From: JBMNIZ01 sp050951405
GTDB taxonomy: Bacteria; Bacillota; DULZ01
Length of the DNA stretch: 64,000 nucleotides
Assembly: GCA_050951405.1 (NCBI GenBank)
Contig: JBMNIZ010000002.1
Span: 246,277 to 310,276, forward strand
Direction of reading: 5' to 3'
Positions 55,021-62,596 of the stretch are shown piece by piece (the stretch's first letter is position 1; each line of letters starts with the position of its first letter). The notes under the pieces are model-generated. The model made no database searches. It had not been told where the DNA came from and was given only the letters and a program-made list of their open reading frames with translations. The position numbers and the translations under genes are program-made.

Positions 55021-56109
55021 TTGCACAAATTTGCTTTTATGATTCATCCTTTAGACATTGGAGATGTGAGCCGGAAGTTTCCCCGGCTGGGGAAACTTCC
55101 AGCAGGCCTTTTGCACCGCTTATTAACCCTGGCTCCCCCGGTGAAAGCTTCTGCCATCACAGGGGTAAAATCCCCTTACGGTGAAACGGAAGGCTGGCTT
55201 GTGGCCTGTACTCTAACCGCTGAACAGATGCTCACCCTTCCTGCTGATTTTGTCATCAAAAAGATTATTCAGGCGGGTCGTTACGCGGAAAAACTGGGAG
55301 CCAAGATCCTGGGTTTGGGAGCCATGACTTCAGTAGTGGGCGACGCCGGGATTACTGTGGCAAAAAACCTGGATATAGCGGTGACCACCGGTAACAGCTA
55401 TACAGTCTATACGGCCTTGGAAGGGGCAAAGAAAGCGGCGGAGTTGATGGGAATTAAACTTGACCAGGCGGAAGTGGCCGTCATTGGTGCTACCGGCTCC
55501 ATCGGTGCTGTTTGTGCCCGGTTGATGGCCAGGGAGTGCCGTTATTTGACTCTGGTGGCCAGAAACAAGGAAAAGCTGGATGCGCTGGCCCAAATGATCA
55601 TGTTCGAAACCGGCTTGGTGGCCAGTGTTACTTCCGAGAGCAAGAAGGCCTTGAGACGGGCCGATCTGATCATTACTGTTACTTCTTCGGCGGATGCTGT
55701 CATCGAACCGGAGGATTTGAAGCCGGGGGCCGTGGTCTGTGATGTGGCCAGACCCCGGGATGTTTCCCGCCGGGTGGCTCAAATGCGGGATGATGTTTTG
55801 GTCATCGAAGGGGGCTTGGTGGAAGTGCCGGGAGAAGTGGACTTTCATTTCAATTTCGGCTATCCTCCCGGCCTGGCCCTGGCTTGCATGGCAGAAACCA
55901 TGCTGCTGGCCCTGGAAGGCAATTTGACAGATTATACCCTGGGTAGGGACTTGACTTTGGAGCAGGTAGAAGAAATGGGACGCCTGGCGAAAAAACATGG
56001 TTTTCGTTTAGCGGGATTTCGCAGTTTTGAGAGGCCGGTGCCGGAGGAAAAGATCTTGGCCATCAAAAAAAGAGCGGAAGAAAAACAAAAAGAGGCGTTA
56101 CACGCCTAG
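55021..56109 (+). CDS. Acyl-ACP reductase / shikimate dehydrogenase-like oxidoreductase
   Basis: A 362-residue protein. The central Rossmann motif is VAVIGATGSIGAVCARLMA (about 152-170). The N-terminal part (SAITGVKSPYGETEGWLVAC; LGLGAMTSVVGDAG; VTTGNSYTVYTALEGAKKA) and C-terminal part (PPGLALACMAETMLLALEG; LGRDLTLEQVEEMGRLAKKHGF) resemble cyanobacterial long-chain acyl-ACP reductase as I recall it. That includes a Cys near 289 at the position of its catalytic cysteine. Generic pipelines often call such proteins shikimate dehydrogenase. It would reduce an acyl thioester to aldehyde or act on another carbonyl; the substrate is unknown. TTG 55021 follows AAGGAGG. It is the last gene of the cassette, cut off from downstream genes by IS debris. 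Confidence 0.65.
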   Translation: MHKFAFMIHPLDIGDVSRKFPRLGKLPAGLLHRLLTLAPPVKASAITGVKSPYGETEGWLVACTLTAEQMLTLPADFVIKKIIQAGRYAEKLGAKILGLGAMTSVVGDAGITVAKNLDIAVTTGNSYTVYTALEGAKKAAELMGIKLDQAEVAVIGATGSIGAVCARLMARECRYLTLVARNKEKLDALAQMIMFETGLVASVTSESKKALRRADLIITVTSSADAVIEPEDLKPGAVVCDVARPRDVSRRVAQMRDDVLVIEGGLVEVPGEVDFHFNFGYPPGLALACMAETMLLALEGNLTDYTLGRDLTLEQVEEMGRLAKKHGFRLAGFRSFERPVPEEKILAIKKRAEEKQKEALHA

Positions 56110-56123
56110 TAACCGGGGGCTAA

Positions 56124-56384
56124 CATCTATTATGCTCACCCAATCAGCGCATGGGAACCATGGGAACATGGATCCGATGAAAATGCTAATATGTTAATCC
56201 GCCGGTTTATTCCAAAGGGTACAGATATCAGCAAGCTTAAACAGAAAGACATCAAGCATTTTGAGAACAATGAATAATTACCCAAGAAAAATTCATGGAT
56301 ATAAATCTGCCAATGAGATGGCAAAGATGGCAGTATAATCAGAGGATGCCAAAATATGGGTGGCAATTAAACTTGCAATTCCCC
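56124..56384 (+). mobile_element. Truncated IS30-family element (3' remnant)
   Basis: About 260 bp match the last fifth of the IS30 copies, from CTATTATGCTCACCC through the transposase tail (PRKIHGYKSANEMAKMAV) to the right end TTGCAATTCCCC. It has several differences and small indels (for example an added GGGAACCAT-like stretch near 56150). The 5' four-fifths are missing. It ends exactly where the repeat flanking the ISNCY-like element begins. Confidence 0.88.
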
Positions 56385-56411
56385 GATAACAACACGAGAG
56401 GGGAAAAGTCT
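56385..56411 (+). repeat. Left flanking direct repeat of the ISNCY-like element
   Basis: 27 bp, beginning GATAACAACACGAGAGGGG, repeated at 57999-58027 with a 2-bp insertion (ACAC for AC). Consistent with a long target duplication. Confidence 0.75.
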
Positions 56412-56472
56412 GTCAATAACTTATGAAAATGTCACCCCAAAAGATAGTTAATTATCGTTAGAAAATGTCATC

Positions 56473-56594
56473 TTTAACCTGGCTATTGGGATGATAGCTG
56501 GCTGTCTGGCAACGTCAAGGGTCAAGATGAACTCGCTAAAGCTCGCCCTTGACGTTGCCAGGCAGCCAGCAGAGTAATAGTTAGCCAGGTTAAA
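56473..56594. repeat. Large nested inverted repeat inside the ISNCY-like element
   Basis: The outer arms TTTAACCTGGCTA (56473-56485) and TAGCCAGGTTAAA (56582-56594) are exact complements. The inner arms, about 22 bp, run from TGGCTGTCTGGCAACGTCAA (near 56499) to the complementary segment ending near 56568. Together they could form a cruciform or RNA hairpin of about 120 nt downstream of the transposase stop. Confidence 0.75.
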
Positions 56595-56604
56595 ACAACG
56601 TGTT

Positions 56605-57954
56605 TTAAGCCATTTTTGAGAGAAATATTTCTTCGAGCATCGCGAGTATTTCTTGATCACTTTCGGTAAAGGCCAGTTTTTTCACAAGTCTATGACCGTA
56701 CTTGTAGTAATGGCTGTCCGGTGGTGACCATTTCTTTCTCTCTTTTGCAGGAGCCTTGTCCTGTATCTTCTTTGACTTAACGAACGGCATTGTATCGTAT
56801 ATAGCACCCTTATAGGCCACTTTAATACCGAAATGAGGGCTAGTAAGTACATCTATGCGGGCACTTTTGGGTAGTGGAGGAAGTTCCTTGGACTGAATAA
56901 TCTTAAAATGTTTACTGTAAAAGGAAAATACTCCACCATTGTCAAATGTACGCTGCTTAACGATGCAAAGGATGTGGTCTATGCACAGGTTTGAAGGTAC
57001 GGGTCTGAAAGCACATTCGGTATTTTCAGGCTCTACCGCAAACCGCTTATTAAACTTGTATATGTACTTTGCTAAAAAGGCATTAGCCTCATCCAAAGTG
57101 TTGATGTTGTTACGCTTAAACTCGACCGGCAGTCTACTTTGCAGCGTTTCCCACAGACGTTCCACACGGCCCTTTGCTTGAGGTGAACGTGCGGTAATAA
57201 TGGTTACACCCATCTCTTCCATAGCACGGCCAAACTGGGTTGGTTTTGTTCTTTTACCTGCCAACTGTTCTTCATCAATAGACAGTTTATCCTTTAAAGG
57301 TGATTTGAAAATGGTATGGCTGTCGGAATAGATACTAACCGGGATGCCGAAATTTTCAAACATAAAGCGCATAACTTCAAAGTACCCCTGGAGGCATTCA
57401 TTCTTAGCCAGGTATAAGGCTACCACTTTGCCTGTAGCATCATCAATACCACCATGCAGGCTAAACTTTTCGCTGGTACCAAACCATTCATAGGGCGTAG
57501 CATCCATCTGGATTAAAAGCCCTTCCTGGGGTTTACGCTTTCTAGTGCGATGGGGCTTAAACCTCCTACGTTTTTTCGGGCTTTCAAAGCCCGACTTCTT
57601 TAGCAGCTTGTAAAGCGCTGAATAGCTGATATTAATTTGTTCATGCTCTGCCAGCATTTCCTGAAAGTGCAAGAAATTAGCGTTTTTGTAGGTATCTGAC
57701 TTTTTAAGGTTAATAATTGTCTGGGCAGTTTGATCCGGGATGGCATGATAAGGTTTTTTGCCTTTGTTTTTATGGACTAGGAAAGACGCCCCCTGTTCTT
57801 GCACTCCTTTCTTGAGGCGGAGTATTTGTCTTTCGCAAAGTCCAAGGCTCTCAGATGCTTCTTTGACTGTGATATGCCCTTCGATGAGTTTGGTAATTAC
57901 TAAAAACCTATTAAGTTGTTTTTGGGACATAAGATAATACACCTCGTTATCCAT
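56605..57954 (-). CDS. ISNCY-family (IS1202-like) DDE transposase
   Basis: A 449-residue protein. An N-terminal HTH of the helix-turn-helix 29 type (ITKLIEGHITVKEASESLGLCERQILRLKKG, about 19-49) is followed by an integrase core. Catalytic residues are likely D in IQMDATPYEWFG (about 151), D in VSIYSDSHTIF (about 214) and E in AKGRVERLWETL (about 271). A long C-terminal region (PLPKSARIDVLTSPHFGIKVAYKGAIYD) completes it. The frame is intact. ATG 57954 starts 44 bp inside the right end of the element. Confidence 0.88.
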   Translation of the reverse strand: MDNEVYYLMSQKQLNRFLVITKLIEGHITVKEASESLGLCERQILRLKKGVQEQGASFLVHKNKGKKPYHAIPDQTAQTIINLKKSDTYKNANFLHFQEMLAEHEQINISYSALYKLLKKSGFESPKKRRRFKPHRTRKRKPQEGLLIQMDATPYEWFGTSEKFSLHGGIDDATGKVVALYLAKNECLQGYFEVMRFMFENFGIPVSIYSDSHTIFKSPLKDKLSIDEEQLAGKRTKPTQFGRAMEEMGVTIITARSPQAKGRVERLWETLQSRLPVEFKRNNINTLDEANAFLAKYIYKFNKRFAVEPENTECAFRPVPSNLCIDHILCIVKQRTFDNGGVFSFYSKHFKIIQSKELPPLPKSARIDVLTSPHFGIKVAYKGAIYDTMPFVKSKKIQDKAPAKERKKWSPPDSHYYKYGHRLVKKLAFTESDQEILAMLEEIFLSKMA

Positions 57955-57998
57955 AGTGACATTTTATCAAGATAATTAACAAGATGACATTATCATAA

Positions 57999-58027
57999 GA
58001 TAACAACACACGAGAGGGGAAAAGTCT
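57999..58027 (+). repeat. Right flanking direct repeat of the ISNCY-like element
   Basis: 29-bp copy of the left repeat with an extra AC. Its last base is the first T of the TTGACA -35 box of the greA-leader promoter, so the element inserted right at a promoter edge. Confidence 0.7.
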
Positions 58028-58055
58028 TGACAAGGCTTATCACCGTCTATATAAT
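58027..58055 (+). promoter_or_regulatory. Consensus sigma-A promoter upstream of greA
   Basis: TTGACA (58027-58032), 17-nt spacer, TATAAT (58050-58055); both hexamers perfect. The predicted leader before greA is about 180 nt. Confidence 0.8.
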
Positions 58056-58096
58056 GTCTGTGAAAGAAAGGGAAAGACTTAAATAAAGAGGTACGG

Positions 58097-58136
58097 CAAG
58101 CACTGATCGAATCATGACCGGGATTCGCAGTGCTTG
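58097..58136 (+). promoter_or_regulatory. Strong hairpin in the greA leader
   Basis: CAAGCACTG (58097-58105) pairs with CAGTGCTTG (58128-58136), and GAATC (58109-58113) with GATTC (58122-58126). No clean T run follows, so it is more likely a leader structure than a terminator. Confidence 0.5.
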
Positions 58137-58241
58137 TTATGGTACTAGCGGGGTTTTTGGGGTCAATATTTTGCCAGATCTTAATATGATGTAGAGGAAA
58201 CCGCACATATTCATCATGCTGTTAAAGGGGCTGTAGGTTAT

Positions 58242-58718
58242 ATGCCGGAAAAGGAAGTTATTCTTACCCCAACGGGCCTGAAAAAGTTGGAGGAAGAGCT
58301 GGAGTATCTGAAAACGGTTAAAAGACGGGAGATTGCTGAAAGAATTAAACAGGCTATTGAATTCGGGGATATCAGTGAGAATTCCGAGTATGAAGATGCC
58401 AAGAATGAGCAGGCCTTTGTGGAGGGGCGTATTCTCACCTTGGAGAAAAAACTGCGCTATGCCCGGGTGTTGGATGATTCCGAGGTGGATACCAATGTGA
58501 TCTCCCTGGGGTGCAAAGTACTGCTCAAAGATTTGGAGACGGGCGATGAACTGGAATATGTGATTGTCGGTTCAATGGAAGCCAATCCGGGAGAGAATAA
58601 GATTTCAAATGTATCCCCGGTAGGAAAAGCTCTCATGGGAGCAAAAATAGGGGATACTGTAGAAGTATCAGTCCCGGCGGGGGTTTTTAAATACCAGGTT
58701 CTGAATATAAGCAAGTAA
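58242..58718 (+). CDS. greA: Transcription elongation factor GreA
   Basis: A 158-residue protein. The N-terminal coiled-coil hairpin (about 1-75) has LTPTGLKKLEEELEYLKTVKRREIAERIKQA, the tip residues DISENSEYEDAKNEQAFVEGR and the second helix. A C-terminal FKBP-like domain follows (about 85-158) with NKISNVSPVGKALMGAKIGDTVEVSVPAG. GreA stimulates cleavage of backtracked RNA by RNA polymerase. It lies upstream of lysS, a common clostridial arrangement. A consensus promoter and a 180-nt structured leader precede it. Confidence 0.97.
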   Translation: MPEKEVILTPTGLKKLEEELEYLKTVKRREIAERIKQAIEFGDISENSEYEDAKNEQAFVEGRILTLEKKLRYARVLDDSEVDTNVISLGCKVLLKDLETGDELEYVIVGSMEANPGENKISNVSPVGKALMGAKIGDTVEVSVPAGVFKYQVLNISK

Positions 58719-58735
58719 GAAAGGAAAACCAATCG

Positions 58736-58759
58736 GCGCTGGGAAACGGCGCTTTTTTG
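58736..58759 (+). terminator. Intrinsic terminator between greA and lysS
   Basis: GCGCTG (58736-58741) pairs with CGGCGC (58747-58752, one G-U), followed by six T. Confidence 0.65.
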
Positions 58760-58792
58760 TTTTAAGTTTTTAATAGATCGGGGGCAGTATTT

Positions 58793-60259
58793 ATGGAACA
58801 AGATGTAAATGAATTGCTGGCTATCCGTCGTCAAAAGCTGGAAGAGCTGAAAGAACTGGGCATAGATGTCTACGGCAAGCGCTATCCCCGAACCCATCAT
58901 GCTCGGGAGATCGTGGATAATTTCGAGAACTACCAGGATGCCACCGTGGTTATTGCCGGCAGGATCATGACCAAAAGAACGCACGGCAAGGCCAGTTTCG
59001 CCCATTTGCAGGATGTAACGGGGCAAATTCAGATCTATCTGCGCCTGAATGACGTGGGGGAACAGACCTATGACTTATTCGGACGTCTGGATATCGGGGA
59101 TATCATCGGGGTCAAAGGTCAGGTGTTCCGCACCCGGGTGGGAGAGGTGACCGTGGCCACCAGGGAATTGACGCTGCTGTCCAAATCTTTGCGGCCCTTG
59201 CCGGAAAAGTGGCATGGACTGAAAGACGTAGAATTGCGCTACCGGCAGCGCTATGTGGATTTAATCGTCAACCCGGAAGTGAGGAATACTTTTATCCTCC
59301 GCAGCAAAATTATCAGGTCCATCAGGAACTACTTGGATCGGGAAGGCTTTTTGGAAGTGGAGACCCCAACCCTGCATACCATTGCCGGGGGCGCGGCGGC
59401 CAGGCCTTTTATCACCCATCATAATACTCTGGACCTGGATATGTACCTGAGAATCGCGCCGGAATTGCACTTAAAAAGGCTGTTAGTAGGCGGGCTGGAA
59501 AAAATCTATGAAATCGGCCGGGTTTTTCGCAATGAAGGGATTTCCACCAAGCACAATCCGGAATTTACCATGCTGGAACTTTATCAGGCGTATGCCGATT
59601 ACCGGGACATGATGGAACTCACCGAGAATCTGATCAGCCATGTGGCCCGGGAGACATTGGGGACCATGGTGATCGATTACCAGGGACAGGCCATTGACTT
59701 AACACCTCCCTGGCCCCGTTTAACCATGGTTGAGGCGGTGAGTAAACATCTGGGGCTGGATTTCTCCGGTATCCAAACTGACCGGGAAGCGGCGGCCCTG
59801 GCGGAAAAATATGGATTGAAAGTGACCGGTGAGTTGACCCGAGGTAGGGTCTTGAGCGAATTGTTCGAGGAATATGTGGAGCAGCATCTGATGCAGCCCC
59901 ATTTCATTTTAGACTATCCCATTGAGATTTCTCCCCTGGCAAAGAAAAAGGAAGACGACCCGTCCTTTACTTACCGTTTTGAGGCTTTCATCGCCTGCCG
60001 GGAGTTGGCCAACGCTTTTTCGGAATTGAATGATCCCATTGATCAGAGGGAGCGCTTTCAGGAGCAGCTGGCCTTAAAAGCGGCCGGGGACGAAGAAGCT
60101 CATCCCATGGATGAGGATTTCGTGCGGGCGCTGGAGTACGGGATGCCGCCGGCAGGAGGCCTGGGGATTGGCATTGACCGTTTGGTCATGCTCTTTACCG
60201 ATTCTGCCTCCATCCGGGATGTGATTCTTTTCCCCACCATGCGACCCCGGGAAGAATAA
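58793..60259 (+). CDS. lysS: Lysyl-tRNA synthetase, class II
   Basis: A 488-residue protein. The N-terminal OB-fold anticodon-binding domain (about 55-150) has VVIAGRIMTKRTHGKASFAHLQD. Class II core motifs are motif 2 (GRVFRNEGISTKHNPEFTMLELYQAYADY, about 242-270) and motif 3 (GGLGIGIDRLVMLFTDSASIRDVILFP near the C-terminus). It charges tRNA-Lys. ATG 58793 lies 33 bp after the greA terminator stem and begins MEQDVNELLAIRRQKLEEL. The frame is intact. Confidence 0.98.
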   Translation: MEQDVNELLAIRRQKLEELKELGIDVYGKRYPRTHHAREIVDNFENYQDATVVIAGRIMTKRTHGKASFAHLQDVTGQIQIYLRLNDVGEQTYDLFGRLDIGDIIGVKGQVFRTRVGEVTVATRELTLLSKSLRPLPEKWHGLKDVELRYRQRYVDLIVNPEVRNTFILRSKIIRSIRNYLDREGFLEVETPTLHTIAGGAAARPFITHHNTLDLDMYLRIAPELHLKRLLVGGLEKIYEIGRVFRNEGISTKHNPEFTMLELYQAYADYRDMMELTENLISHVARETLGTMVIDYQGQAIDLTPPWPRLTMVEAVSKHLGLDFSGIQTDREAAALAEKYGLKVTGELTRGRVLSELFEEYVEQHLMQPHFILDYPIEISPLAKKKEDDPSFTYRFEAFIACRELANAFSELNDPIDQRERFQEQLALKAAGDEEAHPMDEDFVRALEYGMPPAGGLGIGIDRLVMLFTDSASIRDVILFPTMRPREE

Positions 60260-60276
60260 GCATGAGCGAAAGAGAG

Positions 60277-60326
60277 GGCAGGTTTTCAGTCAGAGGATCT
60301 GGACTGAAAACCCGCCTTTTTTTGTT
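60277..60326 (+). terminator. Rho-independent terminator after lysS
   Basis: GGTTTTCAGTC (60281-60291) and GACTGAAAACC (60302-60312) are exact complements, followed by a seven-T run. Confidence 0.9.
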
Positions 60327-60416
60327 TTTGTATCAAAAAGGTCTGCCAGTGGACAAAGGGAAGGCACTATGACCGGAATTATTAGTCAATAATCTGGAAA
60401 AAATAGAAATTACATC

Positions 60417-60488
60417 TTGCAAAATAGATAAGTGTGTATTATGATTAAATTAAGGTCAAAGAAGGTCAAAAGGTTAGGCAAGGTCAAA
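60417..60488 (+). promoter_or_regulatory. ctsR operon promoter with three CtsR half-sites
   Basis: TTGCAA (60417-60422), 17-nt spacer, TATGAT (60440-60445). AGGTCAAA occurs at 60453-60460, 60463-60470 and 60481-60488; the first two form the tandem heptad expected for CtsR. The sites lie just downstream of the promoter and run up to the ribosome site, which fits autorepression relieved by heat. Confidence 0.85.
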
Positions 60489-60499
60489 AAGGAGGAGCC

Positions 60500-60970
60500 A
60501 TGCGGAGCTTAGCAGATCGCATCGAGCACTATTTAAAAAAGCGCCTAGAGGCCAGTTCTGAGAGACTGATCGAAATCCAGCGAAGTGAGATCGCGGAGAT
60601 TTTTGCCTGCGTACCCTCCCAAATCAGCTATGTGCTGGCTACCCGCTTTGGCCCGGAACAGGGATATTTAGTGGAAAGCCGGCGGGGAGGTGGAGGCTAT
60701 CTGCGCATCATCAAGCTGGAGCTGGAGGAAAACCAATTGATCGCCGATTTGCTGGAAGGGATCTCGAATAGACTGGTTTCCCAGGAGGAAGGAGAGAGTT
60801 TGATTAATCTTTTAGAAGAGGAGGGTTTTTTAACAAAAAGGGAAGGACTTTTGATGCGGGCAGTCATTGACCGGAATTATCTGCCGGTGGAACTGCCCCA
60901 GAGGGATTTGGTGCGGGCCGGCATATTGAGAGCCATGCTTTACGCCATTTCGCGCAAAGAGTTTCGCTAA
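60500..60970 (+). CDS. ctsR: Heat-shock repressor CtsR
   Basis: A 156-residue protein. An N-terminal winged HTH is followed by the glycine-rich wing RRGGGGYLRIIKL (about residues 60-72), which senses temperature and contacts the AGGTCAAA repeats. The C-terminal dimerisation domain contains EGESLINLLEEEGFLTKREGLLMRAVID. GGAGGAG precedes the ATG. It is the first gene of the ctsR-mcsA-mcsB-clpC operon. Confidence 0.97.
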   Translation: MRSLADRIEHYLKKRLEASSERLIEIQRSEIAEIFACVPSQISYVLATRFGPEQGYLVESRRGGGGYLRIIKLELEENQLIADLLEGISNRLVSQEEGESLINLLEEEGFLTKREGLLMRAVIDRNYLPVELPQRDLVRAGILRAMLYAISRKEFR

Positions 60971-60993
60971 AATCCATTGGTGGGAGTGATTTT

Positions 60994-61518
60994 ATGCTCT
61001 GTGATAATTGCAAACAGAGGCAGGCCAACGTGCACATTACCAAGATTGTCAACAATGAGAAAATGCATCTGAATCTTTGTGAGGACTGTGCCCGGGAGTA
61101 CCAGCAGGAATGGGGCTTTTCTTTTCAGCCCAGCTTTTCTCTTCACAAGTTTTTGGCCGGCCTTTTAGACGAGGGTGCCCTGGCCGGAGAAACGGCCTTC
61201 CCGGAAGTGCAAAAGTGTCTCCAGTGCGGTTTGACCAGACAGGCTTTTTCCCAATACGGGAAGCTGGGTTGTGACCGCTGTTATGAGACATTTGGGTCAA
61301 GTCTCGGTCCCCTCTTAAGGAAAGTGCACGGCAGAGAAAAGCATACGGGCAAAGTTCCCCAGCGGACAGGGGGCAGGATCAGGCTGCGGAAGCAGTTGGA
61401 CAGTCTCCGACAGCAGCTCCAGGCCTTGGTGGCCCGGGAGGAATTCGAAGAGGCGGCCCGGGTGAGGGATAGGATCAGAGAAATGGAAAACAAACTGGAA
61501 GAGCAGAGGGGGGAGTAA
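60994..61518 (+). CDS. mcsA: McsA, zinc-binding activator of McsB
   Basis: A 174-residue protein with CxxC zinc-finger pairs: CDNCKQRQ (about 3-10), CEDCAREYQ (about 30), CLQCGL (about 73) and CDRCYETFG (about 91). A C-terminal UVR domain has LRQQLQALVAREEFEEAARVRDRIREMENK (about 137-166). McsA activates the arginine kinase McsB and supports CtsR and ClpC control. It starts 23 bp after ctsR and ends 1 bp before mcsB. Confidence 0.95.
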   Translation: MLCDNCKQRQANVHITKIVNNEKMHLNLCEDCAREYQQEWGFSFQPSFSLHKFLAGLLDEGALAGETAFPEVQKCLQCGLTRQAFSQYGKLGCDRCYETFGSSLGPLLRKVHGREKHTGKVPQRTGGRIRLRKQLDSLRQQLQALVAREEFEEAARVRDRIREMENKLEEQRGE

Positions 61519-61519
61519 G

Positions 61520-62578
61520 ATGGATATGGATCGGCTGGTGACCAGGGCCAGCAAATGGATGGAGGGTACGGGACCTCAAGGGGATGTGGTTCTTACCAGC
61601 AGAATTCGCCTGGCTCGCAACATAAAGGGATTACCTTTCCCCCACTTATTGCAAGAGGAAAAGCTTCGGGAATTGATTCAGCAGGTTTTCAAAGCGGTGA
61701 GCAGCAAATCGGTAACCAAAACCTTCGGCCCCATGGAACTGTTGCAACTGGACACATTGTCTCCCTTGCAAAAGCAGATCCTAGTTGAGAAACACCTGAT
61801 CAGCCCGGCTTTGGCCGAGATGGACCGGCCCAGGGCGGTCATACTTAACTCCGATGAATCAGTAAGCATAATGGTCAATGAAGAAGACCACTTACGCATT
61901 CAATTGCTGCTGCCTGCCTTGCAGCTGCATGAAACTTGGCGGATGGCTAATGTGCTGGATGATGCTCTGGAAGAGACCTTGGATTATGCTTTTGATGAAA
62001 GCCTGGGTTATTTAACCACCTGCCCCACCAATGTGGGAACAGGACTGAGAGCTTCTCTCATGGTCCATTTGCCCGCCTTGGTGATGAGCAAACAGGCGGG
62101 AAAAATCCTCAATGCTCTTTCTCATGTGGGCTTGGCAGTGCGGGGTTTTTACGGGGAAGGCACGGAAACAGCAGGTAATTTGTTCCAAATATCCAATCAG
62201 ATTACCCTGGGACTTACGGAAGAGGAGATCATCAATAACTTGTCTTCAGTGGCCGCTCAGCTCATCGATCAGGAAAAGGCAGCCCGGCAGGCTTTGCTGA
62301 AAGATTACGGCCGGCAGTTGGAGGATAAGGTTTTTCGAGCTTATGGGATCTTATCCCATGCCAGGATCATTAGTTCCGATGAGGCCTTATCTATTCTATC
62401 CCATCTGCGCCTGGGTATTGATCTGGGCCTTATCAAAGAGGTGGACTCCAGGATTTTGAACGAATTGATGGTTTTGATTCAACCGGCCATGTTGCAGGGA
62501 AAATATGGCCGTCAGATGTCCCCCTATGAGAGGGATCTGAAGAGAGCGGAAGCCATTCAGGATAAATTAAAAAAATAA
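61520..62578 (+). CDS. mcsB: Protein-arginine kinase McsB
   Basis: A 352-residue guanidino-kinase-fold enzyme that phosphorylates arginines to mark proteins for ClpC-ClpP and inactivates CtsR. Motifs are VLTSRIRLARNIKGLPFP (about residues 25-42), VSIMVNEEDHLRIQ, LGYLTTCPTNVGTGLRASLMVHLPAL with the catalytic Cys (about 175), and RGFYGEGTETAGNLFQISNQ (about 213-232). ATG 61520 overlaps no gene but is one base from the mcsA stop. Length equals the family norm. Confidence 0.97.
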   Translation: MDMDRLVTRASKWMEGTGPQGDVVLTSRIRLARNIKGLPFPHLLQEEKLRELIQQVFKAVSSKSVTKTFGPMELLQLDTLSPLQKQILVEKHLISPALAEMDRPRAVILNSDESVSIMVNEEDHLRIQLLLPALQLHETWRMANVLDDALEETLDYAFDESLGYLTTCPTNVGTGLRASLMVHLPALVMSKQAGKILNALSHVGLAVRGFYGEGTETAGNLFQISNQITLGLTEEEIINNLSSVAAQLIDQEKAARQALLKDYGRQLEDKVFRAYGILSHARIISSDEALSILSHLRLGIDLGLIKEVDSRILNELMVLIQPAMLQGKYGRQMSPYERDLKRAEAIQDKLKK

Positions 62579-62596
62579 ATTGGAGGTGTTGAGTAG

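Larger units (their letters stand above)
56412..57998 (-). mobile_element. ISNCY/IS1202-like insertion sequence
   Basis: Bounded by a 27/29-bp imperfect direct repeat, with related termini (CTTATGAAAATGTCAC at the left near 56421; CTTATGATAATGTCATC on the opposite strand at the right). It holds one transposase gene on the minus strand and a large internal inverted repeat near the left end. Long target duplications of about 24-29 bp are the known habit of the IS1202 group. The left boundary is uncertain by about 9 bp. Confidence 0.75.
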
